Below are positions 1 through 6,103 of a DNA stretch of 9,515 bases, one piece after another. Position 1 is the stretch's first letter. Every line of letters begins with the position of its first letter. The stretch lies in assembly GCA_021772875.1 (NCBI GenBank), contig JAJFLD010000136.1:1-9515 (forward strand), written 5' to 3'. Below the pieces are notes generated by a model that saw nothing but the letters and a program-made list of their open reading frames with translations, was not told where the DNA came from and did no database searches. This DNA is from Ghiorsea sp. Lineage in GTDB: Bacteria; Pseudomonadota; Zetaproteobacteria; Mariprofundales; Mariprofundaceae. The position numbers were made by a program, and so were the translations under genes.

Positions 1-17
1 ATGATAGACTTTTTCAT
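1..17 (-). CDS. 5' end of an unidentified gene leaving the window on the left
   Basis: On the minus strand a good Shine-Dalgarno sequence (AAAGGAG, positions 29-35) lies 11 nt upstream of an ATG at 15-17. The reading frame starts M-K-K-S-I and runs off the left edge. Met-Lys-Lys is a common beginning for a signal peptide or an ordinary bacterial protein, but five codons do not identify a product. The gene diverges from the lipoprotein gene at 218, so the roughly 200 bp between them should hold both promoters. The call rests on the ribosome binding site and its spacing alone. Confidence 0.5.
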
Positions 18-51
18 GATTTGTTCCGCTCCTTTGAATCAAATTAGATTG

Positions 52-66
52 TGTCCTAACCGGACA
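52..66. repeat. short inverted repeat in the divergent intergenic region
   Basis: TGTCC and GGACA flank a 5-nt centre (TAACC), giving a perfect 5-5-5 dyad. It lies about 35 bp upstream of the minus-strand start at position 17 and 150 bp upstream of the plus-strand start at 218. Its size suits a dimeric repressor or activator site, but so short a dyad can arise by chance. No T-tract follows on either strand, so it is not a terminator. The rest of 18-217 shows no convincing gene: an open plus-strand frame there lacks a ribosome binding site and covers the start of the minus-strand gene. Confidence 0.2.
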
Positions 67-145
67 ACTCTATTTTGGCACATTGCGATGCCGTTTGGGA
101 GCGGGACGGACCATCCCATTATTTCATATTGGAAAAGGCTACAAG

Positions 146-174
146 TTGCTGCTTTCTCAACAGTGTGCTATCTT
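146..174 (+). promoter_or_regulatory. possible sigma70-type promoter for the lipoprotein gene
   Basis: TTGCTG (146-151) and TATCTT (169-174) are separated by 17 nt. The -10 is preceded by TG one base upstream (an extended -10, TGcTATCTT), which can compensate for the poor -35 match (3 of 6). A start site near 181 would leave a leader of roughly 37 nt before the ATG at 218, including the GGAGAGG ribosome binding site. This is a consensus match by eye only. Confidence 0.3.
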
Positions 175-217
175 TTAATAGGAAACGAATTAAGTTTTCT
201 GGAGAGGTAGTGGGCTG

Positions 218-790
218 ATGTTTACACACCGTTTGAATATAATAACCATGAGTTTTCTAGTAATCATTTTTTGTTCCTGCGCGCCCTCCAGCAACTCTTC
301 GGCAAACACTAATCGAACCCTTGACATCTCAAGCGGCAATGTTGACATCAATGAAGTTTCTTCATATTACAGTCTTTATAGATATGGAGCGACGCAAAAG
401 ATATATAATTTCATCGATCAGAATACTGTTATTTTGATACTTATTCCCAATGACTCAACAACCTTTAGTTTAAGTATTGAGGTAAATGTTTTTAGTAATA
501 ATGCATCTGATACGTCAATTCGATCCTGGGTTAATAACCAATACTCCGATGCTATCTTTATCGATGCCGCACAACCTATTTACACATTTAACTTAACCAA
601 AGAAAACTATGCCATCACATCCGCTATTTTTTCAACACATGAAATTTTTCTAGGTGGCGATGAGTATGATAATTACACTGTAAATTTTTCTATAAACCAG
701 ACTACTAACCCTGGCATTTATCAACTCAAAAGCTTTATTGACTCTACTAATGTACATGTTCTTACAAAAGGCCTTAATATTGCTTTGTGA
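218..790 (+). CDS. putative AT-rich lipoprotein of unknown function
   Basis: The 190-residue product is not recognised. The N-terminus has one Arg (residue 5), a hydrophobic stretch at about 8-18, and then F-C-S-C-A-P. Cys21 is a plausible lipidation site, although Phe at -3 is unusual for a lipobox. The mature part is rich in Ser, Asn, Thr and Tyr with alternating hydrophobic residues, suggesting a beta-rich secreted or membrane-anchored domain. It has no obvious catalytic motif. The start at 218 is supported by GGAGAGG at 201-207; a second Met at codon 11 would shorten the signal peptide too much. Codons are visibly more AT-rich than in the minus-strand genes, and the gene stands alone in the opposite orientation, so recent acquisition is possible. 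It converges on the EncFtn gene, with 99 bp between the stops. A periplasmic non-lipidated protein is an alternative. Confidence 0.65.
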   Translation: MFTHRLNIITMSFLVIIFCSCAPSSNSSANTNRTLDISSGNVDINEVSSYYSLYRYGATQKIYNFIDQNTVILILIPNDSTTFSLSIEVNVFSNNASDTSIRSWVNNQYSDAIFIDAAQPIYTFNLTKENYAITSAIFSTHEIFLGGDEYDNYTVNFSINQTTNPGIYQLKSFIDSTNVHVLTKGLNIAL

Positions 791-840
791 AACAACTGCG
801 CAATGGCGCCCCTACCTGCCACGGCACTCTAATTTCAGCC

Positions 841-864
841 AATAAAGAAAGAGCGACCAGCTCT
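841..864 (-). terminator. weak hairpin plus T-rich tract downstream of the EncFtn gene
   Basis: On the minus strand AGAGC-TGGTC-GCTCT (positions 864 down to 850) forms a 5-bp stem with a 5-nt loop, followed by TTCTTTATT. It begins 25 nt past the EncFtn stop and lies between two converging genes, where a terminator is expected. The stem is short and the T-tract interrupted, so it may be inefficient. The convergent lipoprotein gene has no clear terminator of its own; only a small GCGC-AATG-GCGC dyad (798-809) without a T-tract is seen. Confidence 0.4.
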
Positions 865-889
865 GGCAATAAATACAGACATCTGCGGT

Positions 890-1177
890 TTATTGATGGG
901 CAATCGGTTTGTCGGTGAAGAGATAATCTTTCAGTTCTTTATCCATTGCAGGATCTTTTCGGCGAATCCATTCTAAGACCATAGCTGCATGTTCTTTTTC
1001 TTCATCACGGTTGTGTGCCAATATTGCTTTTAGGTCGGCATCTTTGCAGGCATCAACACGCTGATTATACCAATCAACAGCTTCTAGCTCTTCCATCAAA
1101 GATGTGATTGCACGGTGCATATCGCGTGTTTCATCGCTAAGTTCATCAATGGGTTCGTGGTATCCTTCATTGGCCAT
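890..1177 (-). CDS. encapsulated-ferritin-like protein (EncFtn family), without encapsulin-targeting tail
   Basis: This 95-residue all-helical protein closely resembles the encapsulated ferritin EncFtn (Rhodospirillum rubrum Rru_A0973 type), an annular decamer that oxidises Fe(II) at sites formed between subunits. The landmark motif EELEAVDWY (29-37) and the stretch AHNRDEEKEHAAM (54-66) are present. From recall of the R. rubrum protein, its ferroxidase ligands Glu32, Glu62, His65 and Tyr39 correspond to Glu30, Glu60, His63 and Tyr37 here. The entry-site residues Glu31, Glu34 and Trp38 correspond to Glu29, Glu32 and Trp36. The usual C-terminal extension ending in a targeting peptide of the type VGSLR is missing: the chain stops soon after the conserved YLFT segment, at Pro-Ile-Ala-His-Gln. 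No encapsulin shell gene adjoins it within the window. The ATG has a strong ribosome binding site (AAGGAG, 7 nt away). The gene is last in the minus-strand block, 49 nt after thrB, and may share its transcript. Confidence 0.88.
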   Translation of the reverse strand: MANEGYHEPIDELSDETRDMHRAITSLMEELEAVDWYNQRVDACKDADLKAILAHNRDEEKEHAAMVLEWIRRKDPAMDKELKDYLFTDKPIAHQ

Positions 1178-1226
1178 GGCTTATCTCCTTGGGTGGTGTG
1201 ATCTCAAATCAGAATCAACACCTTCA

Positions 1227-2171
1227 TCAACCGCGATGCAATAACAATTTCTTCCTATACTCTTCAGGATCATGGATTTTAACCATCGCACCATCGCGTG
1301 GAAAAAGAGCATCATACAATCGCGATACCCAAAAACGCAATGCTCCTAAGCGCAGCAACACGGGTAGCGCATGTTTTTCTTCTAAATTTAGCGGACGTTT
1401 TGATGTGTATCCTTCCAAAAAAGCAGCCATACGTATTGAATCATCCGCACCAAGTACAATGGCTTGGGCATTGATGGCAATCGCAACATCCATCACATAA
1501 GCAGACTTATGGGCATAATAAAAATCAATCACACCTGAAACTTCATCACCTTCAAACAAAATATTATCGCAGAACAAATCCCCATGAATCACCCCATGTG
1601 GCAGTTTCTTCAAATCATGTTGTTGTTGAAATAATAATTCATCATTGAGCAAGGTCAGAGCTTCTGTACCATAAGTTTTTTCCACATCAGCTTGCATGTG
1701 TTCGATTTTCTCTTGTAACCAATCAAATCCTGTTGGGTTGTCCCTATGCTCTGGAAAGCTAGAGCCAAACAAATGTAATTTTGCTAATGTTTTACCCGAT
1801 GAACGCAATTGTTTCATATTAAGGGATTCCAACGTTTCGCCGGTTAGGCAAGAAACAATACAACCTTGCTTGGTGCCATCATCCGTAGCAAAATGAAAAA
1901 GCAGCGAATCATCTTTGCGCACCTGAACATCAGGGCTTTTTAAACCTTCGCTAGCCAAATGTTTCATCAAACGCATGAAATAAGGCAGCTCATCGGCTGT
2001 CAAACGCTCAAAAATAGTCAACACATAACGCTGACCATCTGCCATGTTGATAAAGAAGTTACTATTTTCAATGCCAGCGGCAATGCCACTAAAACTTTCC
2101 AGTTCGCCAAGGGAATAATCTTCTAAAATAGATACGATATGTTGATGGTTCAGTTGCGTATAAACAGACAT
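1227..2171 (-). CDS. thrB: homoserine kinase, type II (aminoglycoside phosphotransferase fold)
   Basis: The product (314 residues, the usual length for this family) phosphorylates the hydroxyl of L-homoserine with ATP to give O-phosphohomoserine for threonine synthesis in the cytoplasm. The N-terminus, with the segment FSGIAAGIENSNFF at 27-40, is typical of proteobacterial type II ThrB. The kinase-like catalytic loop HGDLFCDN is at 196-203 and the metal-binding Asp of GVIDFYYA at 216. This family shares the fold of choline and aminoglycoside kinases, so a kinase for another small amino alcohol is conceivable, but the N-terminal signature favours ThrB. The ATG start lies 20 nt after the stop of the flavoprotein gene. 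AAAGG about 11 nt upstream is a rather distant ribosome binding site. Confidence 0.85.
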   Translation of the reverse strand: MSVYTQLNHQHIVSILEDYSLGELESFSGIAAGIENSNFFINMADGQRYVLTIFERLTADELPYFMRLMKHLASEGLKSPDVQVRKDDSLLFHFATDDGTKQGCIVSCLTGETLESLNMKQLRSSGKTLAKLHLFGSSFPEHRDNPTGFDWLQEKIEHMQADVEKTYGTEALTLLNDELLFQQQHDLKKLPHGVIHGDLFCDNILFEGDEVSGVIDFYYAHKSAYVMDVAIAINAQAIVLGADDSIRMAAFLEGYTSKRPLNLEEKHALPVLLRLGALRFWVSRLYDALFPRDGAMVKIHDPEEYRKKLLLHRG

Positions 2172-2191
2172 GTCAGATAAAACCTTTAAAT

Positions 2192-2746
2192 TTATTGTTG
2201 TACGCGTAGCGCTGTTTCAAGCACGTATGCACCATATGCACGGGCTGCAATCAAAGATGCATCGGAGATACCCTCTGGCATGCCTTCTTCATTTCCTGTG
2301 CGAACTGCCAAACCCCAGTGAATGCCCGCTTCTGAAAAACCTGTAAGCGAGCGTGGGAAACCACAAACCAACATGCCTTGCTCTAAAAAGTTGGCATGCA
2401 AACCAATCAATGCTTGCTCCACACCACCACCTGCACCACCAAAACCACCATAGGTGGCAAACACGCCACCAATCTTGCCTTCAAGCGCGCCTTCCATCCA
2501 AAATTTAGCACCCAAATCTACAAGCTTTTTCATTTGCCAAGCCATGCTTCCCATATGTACAGGCGAACCAAAGATAAGCACATCTGCAAAACGCATATCT
2601 TCAAGGCTGACATGCTCTGCTTGCCTTACAATCACGCTGCCGCTTATGTCATGTTCCAACAATATAGCTTTTGCGCCAGCGGCAATCGCTTCGGCAACAT
2701 GCTCGGTGTGTTCATAGTCTGAATGGTAAGCAATTAAAGCATGCAT
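2192..2746 (-). CDS. flavodoxin-fold, WrbA-like NAD(P)H:quinone oxidoreductase
   Basis: The 184-residue protein has a flavodoxin-like fold. It opens with a beta strand and an FMN phosphate loop (AYHSDYEHTEHVA, residues 6-18) laid out like that of WrbA. A second FMN-binding loop, FGSPVHMGSMAWQMK, follows at 59-73, and a Gly-rich FATYGGFGGAGGGVEQA segment at 96-112, where WrbA has its third FMN loop. Related enzymes reduce quinones by two electrons with NAD(P)H, limiting redox cycling. Its substrate here is unknown; a general flavodoxin-family oxidoreductase is the safe name. The start is fixed by the fold, because Met1 directly precedes strand one. The yqgE stop is only 8 nt upstream and there is no clear Shine-Dalgarno, so translation is probably coupled to yqgE. 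Confidence 0.75.
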   Translation of the reverse strand: MHALIAYHSDYEHTEHVAEAIAAGAKAILLEHDISGSVIVRQAEHVSLEDMRFADVLIFGSPVHMGSMAWQMKKLVDLGAKFWMEGALEGKIGGVFATYGGFGGAGGGVEQALIGLHANFLEQGMLVCGFPRSLTGFSEAGIHWGLAVRTGNEEGMPEGISDASLIAARAYGAYVLETALRVQQ

Positions 2747-2754
2747 ATTAATGT

Positions 2755-3333
2755 TTAAGCGTGACCAATTTGCGAGACAAGTTGTGAGCGCTCAAAACCC
2801 AACCCCCGCGCAGCTAAGGCCCACTGATGTTCTGCTGGCGTGTCAAACACTAAGGTTTTGGTTGGTTCGGCAATCAGCCAATCATTTTCCATCAACTCTT
2901 GTTCCAATTGCCCCGCTTCCCAACCTGCATAACCCAAAAGCAGTGAGAATCGTTTTGGGCCTTTGCCTTCTGCTAACAACTCAAGAATATCCTTTGAGGT
3001 GGTCAAGTGGAGATCTGCACCAACACGCATCGTGGAATCATAGGTTTTATTTATTTCATGCAATACAAAACCACGGTATGCATCCACTGGCCCTGCTTCA
3101 TAAACAATTTGTTCTTCAAAACGCATTTGCGCTAAACCTTTTTCGCGTTCGCCTTCAAACAATGCCATATCATTAAGCACTTCAAAAACATTGATATTTT
3201 GGGGTTTATTCAAAACCAAACCCATAGAACCTTCATCGTCGTGTTGGCAAAGCAAAACCACGCTATCGTGAAAAAACCCATCTGCCATGGAAGGTGTAGC
3301 CAACAATAATTTCCCTGTAATATCATCAATCAT
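2755..3333 (-). CDS. yqgE: YqgE/AlgH family protein (UPF0301)
   Basis: This 192-residue protein matches the conserved YqgE/AlgH family along its length (E. coli YqgE is about 187). Hallmarks are an N-terminal GKLLLATPSMADGFFHDSVV (7-26), GSMGLVLNKP (35-44), AGPV followed by RGFVLHE, LTTSKDILE, LLLGYAGWEAGQLEQEL and the C-terminal Gly-His-Ala. The biochemical function of the family is not established. AlgH was named for an effect on alginate production in Pseudomonas, and the gene often sits near housekeeping genes such as yqgF. Its ATG overlaps the end of pdxA by 8 bp, which indicates coupled translation. There is no signal peptide, so it is cytoplasmic. Confidence 0.92.
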   Translation of the reverse strand: MIDDITGKLLLATPSMADGFFHDSVVLLCQHDDEGSMGLVLNKPQNINVFEVLNDMALFEGEREKGLAQMRFEEQIVYEAGPVDAYRGFVLHEINKTYDSTMRVGADLHLTTSKDILELLAEGKGPKRFSLLLGYAGWEAGQLEQELMENDWLIAEPTKTLVFDTPAEHQWALAARGLGFERSQLVSQIGHA

Positions 3334-4318
3334 AAGAACTCCGATGATGCTTTTCTGCCATTTCTATGGCTGCAATTAAACTATTATAGCTGATATCTCC
3401 GATTCCTGCACGTGTTAATGCTGTGCCATGATCCACACTTGTGCGAATAAAAGGTAATCCCAAAGTCACATTCACCGCATCACCAAAACTAAGTGCCTTG
3501 ATGGGAATCAAGCCCTGATCGTGATAACAACAAACAATAGCATCATATTGATCACGCATCTCAGCTGAAAAAAGAGTGTCTGCGGGCAAAGGCCCATCAA
3601 TGATAAGACCTTCACTAGCCAAGCCTTGAAGTGCAGGGCTTAGAATTTCTATTTCTTCACGGCCAAAGTGACCTTGTTCGCCTGCATGTGGATTCAAACC
3701 ACACAAAGCAAGTCGAGGTTGCTTAATACCCATCTGCTCTTGCATGGCAGTATAGGTGATACGCAAGATATCCATGGTATCACGTTGATTAATCAATTGA
3801 GGTATATCTTTGATTGCCACATGCGTTGTTAACAAAGCAACACGCAACACCTTTGATGCCAACATCATAACCACGCGCTTCACACCTGCTATATCCGCTA
3901 AAAATTCAGTATGACCTGGGAAATCAAATCCTGCATCACGCAAAATTGCTTTTTCAATAGGTGCTGTAATTAGCCCCAAAGCTTCTTTTGCCAAACTTAT
4001 TTCCGCCGCCACCTGAATACATTTCACCACAGCTGCGGCTTCTGCTGCGCTCGGATGCCCAGCAAGCACCACTCTTGGCTCATCGTCTGTTGGGTCAAAG
4101 ACCCAAAGCCCAACTTGCTGCGTATCACGCTTGAAATCAATGCCACATAATAAAACAGGCGTGGTTAGGCCCAATGTTTGGGCGCGACTTGTCAACCAAC
4201 ATGGTTTAGCAACAACCACAATGTTTTTAAATAATTCAGGTTTATCCTGATAAGCCAACAATACACAATCTGGGCCAATGCCCGCAGGCTCACCCAAGGT
4301 TAATAAAAATGGTTTCAT
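3326..4318 (-). CDS. pdxA: 4-hydroxythreonine-4-phosphate dehydrogenase
   Basis: PdxA oxidises 4-phosphohydroxy-L-threonine with NAD+; the product decarboxylates to 3-amino-1-hydroxyacetone phosphate, which PdxJ condenses in the DXP-dependent pathway to pyridoxal 5'-phosphate. The protein is 330 residues, as expected. The N-terminal GEPAGIGPD motif is at 9-17, the GHTEFLA segment at 135-141, and the three metal-binding histidines at H166 (TTHVA), H211 (NPHAGE) and H266 (YHDQG), the same positions as in the E. coli enzyme. The gene begins 5 nt after the surA stop without a clear ribosome binding site and overlaps yqgE downstream, so it appears translationally coupled on both sides. The surA-pdxA order is conserved in many proteobacteria. 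Confidence 0.96.
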   Translation of the reverse strand: MKPFLLTLGEPAGIGPDCVLLAYQDKPELFKNIVVVAKPCWLTSRAQTLGLTTPVLLCGIDFKRDTQQVGLWVFDPTDDEPRVVLAGHPSAAEAAAVVKCIQVAAEISLAKEALGLITAPIEKAILRDAGFDFPGHTEFLADIAGVKRVVMMLASKVLRVALLTTHVAIKDIPQLINQRDTMDILRITYTAMQEQMGIKQPRLALCGLNPHAGEQGHFGREEIEILSPALQGLASEGLIIDGPLPADTLFSAEMRDQYDAIVCCYHDQGLIPIKALSFGDAVNVTLGLPFIRTSVDHGTALTRAGIGDISYNSLIAAIEMAEKHHRSSYD

Positions 4319-4323
4319 CTGAT

Positions 4324-6060
4324 TTATTTTGAAGTTGCTTCGCTGATGATTTTCCAGTCACCATCAAGATAATTCATCACAATCACTTTGCGATCATAAT
4401 CATCGAATTTCTTTGATTGATAATGCTGATCGAAAGTGATTTGCACAGCTTTGCCTGGCTCCAACACTTCCGTTTCAAAATTACTAACAGCAATGTTAAT
4501 GTCTTTATTCTGGGGGATCACACGCTGCTTATAAGCTTTCCACTTTTTAAAATCTGTAAACCGTTGATCTGGTGAATCCATACCTGCATAAGCGGCAAAA
4601 TATGCTTCCATATCTTGTGCTTCCCACGCATCAATCCAAGCAATCAATGCCATTTTTGCAGCTTCATCATCTGCCTCTTGTTTGGCAACACTTGTTTTCT
4701 CGACAGGTTTAGCTTTGAGTTCATCTGCAATATGTTTATTGGGCTCTGCTGTCGTTGTACCTTTACACGTTCTCAATTCAATATTGGCTTTTGCTTTGAG
4801 GCCATTCATCCAACGCGGCACTTGCTGCTGCATTTCTGTATCAATCAACAGCTGCTCGATGTTGGGTTTATATGCCTCAAAAGAATTGGGATTCACTGTA
4901 CGTTTTTCCACCAAACGAATCACATGCAAGCCAAAATCTGTGCTTACCACACCACTGGTTTCACCTGGTTTCATAGCAAATACAGCATCATCAAAAGCTG
5001 GAATCATTCGGCCACGTTTAAACCAACCCAAATCACCACCTTGTGCCGCACTTGGCCCTTGCGACAATTCTTTCGCCCGCACAGCAAAAGCTTCATCCGA
5101 AGTGCCTTGCATTTCCTTGGCAATTTTTTCTACCCGCGCTCGAATCCGAATTTGTGTGTTTAAGTCACTACTTTCAGGTACTTTAATCAAAATATGACGT
5201 GCATGCACCTCTTCATAAGGCAACATGTTTGCAGGTTTACTCACCCGCTCATCCATGACTTTTACAATATGGAAACCCGCAGCAGAACGCAGTGGTGGTG
5301 TGGTTTCACCCAGCTTAAGATCAAAGACCTGTGCAAAAGCGCCCGACACAGCACCTGGTGTAACCCAACCCATATCACCACCATCTCGTGCATTGGGTGC
5401 ATCCGAATCTAAAGTTGCCATGCTTTCAAAATCACCACCTGCCTGAATGCGTTGATAAAGAACATCTGCCTTTTGCCTTGTCACTTCTACAGTTTTGGCA
5501 TCTGCTTCAGCTGGCATAGCCACAAAAATTTGTGCTAATCTCACCTCACGCACAGCTTTTGGATCTTTTAAATTTTTGCGATAATACTCGCGCATCGCTT
5601 CTTCACTGATGCTCACCTTAGAGCGCACGGCAATATTAATAAGTCGCGTATTGAGCAATCTATCTTCTAAATTTTCTCGGTAAGTAGGCATATCTATGCC
5701 TTGCGCTTTTAATGCGCCTTCAAGCTGACCAGCTTGTAAATTATTGCGCTTTTCAACATCTTTAATAGCAGCATCTACTTCATCAGGGCTAATCTTAAGC
5801 TCCAATTGCTGTGCTTCTTGATGTTGCAAAGCACGCATCACCCGCCCATCACGAGCTTTGTCGAACAGCACAGCATCACTTGGCAAATCTACACCTTTTT
5901 GTTGCAGTTGTTTTTGTAACTCTGCTTTGGCTACATCCACTTCATAACAAGTCACCGCCACGCCATTCACCACAGCTGCAATGGCATCAAGTCGCTCTGC
6001 TGCTTGTGCCAAAGGTGTTGCTGCAACACATAAAAACATGCAGCCCAAGATATATTTCAT
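4324..6060 (-). CDS. surA: periplasmic chaperone/peptidyl-prolyl isomerase SurA with an extra C-terminal NTF2-like domain
   Basis: SurA carries unfolded outer-membrane proteins, including LptD, through the periplasm. Numbering from the ATG at 6060 gives 578 residues. There is a signal peptide (about 1-20, cleavage after AQA) and a SurA N-terminal domain beginning AIAAVVNG. Two PpiC/parvulin domains follow, at about 169-272 (core GGDMGWV) and 282-385 (HARHILI, GGDLGWF). A C-terminal core strand ends near Cys432. After a charged linker (about 440-465), residues 467-576 form a further domain unlike standard SurA, which is about 430 residues. The patterns IAWIDAWEAQDMEAYFAAYA and FDQHYQSKKF...DGDWKIISE resemble SnoaL/NTF2-like (Cds6-type) domains. 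The mature protein has only two cysteines, 38 and 432. Starts are uncertain: a TTG at 6087 has a better-placed GAGAGG upstream and would only lengthen the signal peptide, whereas an ATG at 6135 lies inside lptD and is unlikely. Confidence 0.93.
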   Translation of the reverse strand: MKYILGCMFLCVAATPLAQAAERLDAIAAVVNGVAVTCYEVDVAKAELQKQLQQKGVDLPSDAVLFDKARDGRVMRALQHQEAQQLELKISPDEVDAAIKDVEKRNNLQAGQLEGALKAQGIDMPTYRENLEDRLLNTRLINIAVRSKVSISEEAMREYYRKNLKDPKAVREVRLAQIFVAMPAEADAKTVEVTRQKADVLYQRIQAGGDFESMATLDSDAPNARDGGDMGWVTPGAVSGAFAQVFDLKLGETTPPLRSAAGFHIVKVMDERVSKPANMLPYEEVHARHILIKVPESSDLNTQIRIRARVEKIAKEMQGTSDEAFAVRAKELSQGPSAAQGGDLGWFKRGRMIPAFDDAVFAMKPGETSGVVSTDFGLHVIRLVEKRTVNPNSFEAYKPNIEQLLIDTEMQQQVPRWMNGLKAKANIELRTCKGTTTAEPNKHIADELKAKPVEKTSVAKQEADDEAAKMALIAWIDAWEAQDMEAYFAAYAGMDSPDQRFTDFKKWKAYKQRVIPQNKDINIAVSNFETEVLEPGKAVQITFDQHYQSKKFDDYDRKVIVMNYLDGDWKIISEATSK

Positions 6061-6103
6061 CACATTATTCACTTTAAAATTGTTCAACCTGAAACCTCTC
6101 AAT

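Noticed and set aside
75..96. TTGGCAC...GATGC resembling a sigma54 promoter
   Set aside because: The distance between GG and GC is 11 nt instead of the required 10, and the -12 element is poor.
48..120. Possible end of an insertion sequence (GTGTCC...TTGGCACA)
   Set aside because: It looks somewhat like terminal repeats of some elements, but no matching second end, target duplication or transposase remnant is visible.
1..210. Plus-strand open frame of 69 codons at the left edge
   Set aside because: It has no ribosome binding site, no recognisable protein features, and overlaps the start and ribosome binding site of a minus-strand gene. It is most likely non-coding.
797..889. A frameshifted encapsulin-targeting peptide beyond the EncFtn stop (another frame reads VGAPLRS)
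   Set aside because: It lies 28 or more codons downstream in a different frame, matches the usual targeting pattern only loosely, and crosses the terminator-like hairpin. Chance is the better explanation.
1189..1500. Plus-strand open frame antisense to the end of thrB
   Set aside because: It covers the ribosome binding site of EncFtn and the conserved C-terminus of ThrB; its translation looks like a shadow frame.
4615..5197. Two long plus-strand open frames (182 and 171 codons) antisense to surA
   Set aside because: They are shadows of the surA coding frame: Cys/Phe/Ser-rich translations, no ribosome binding site and no known domain.
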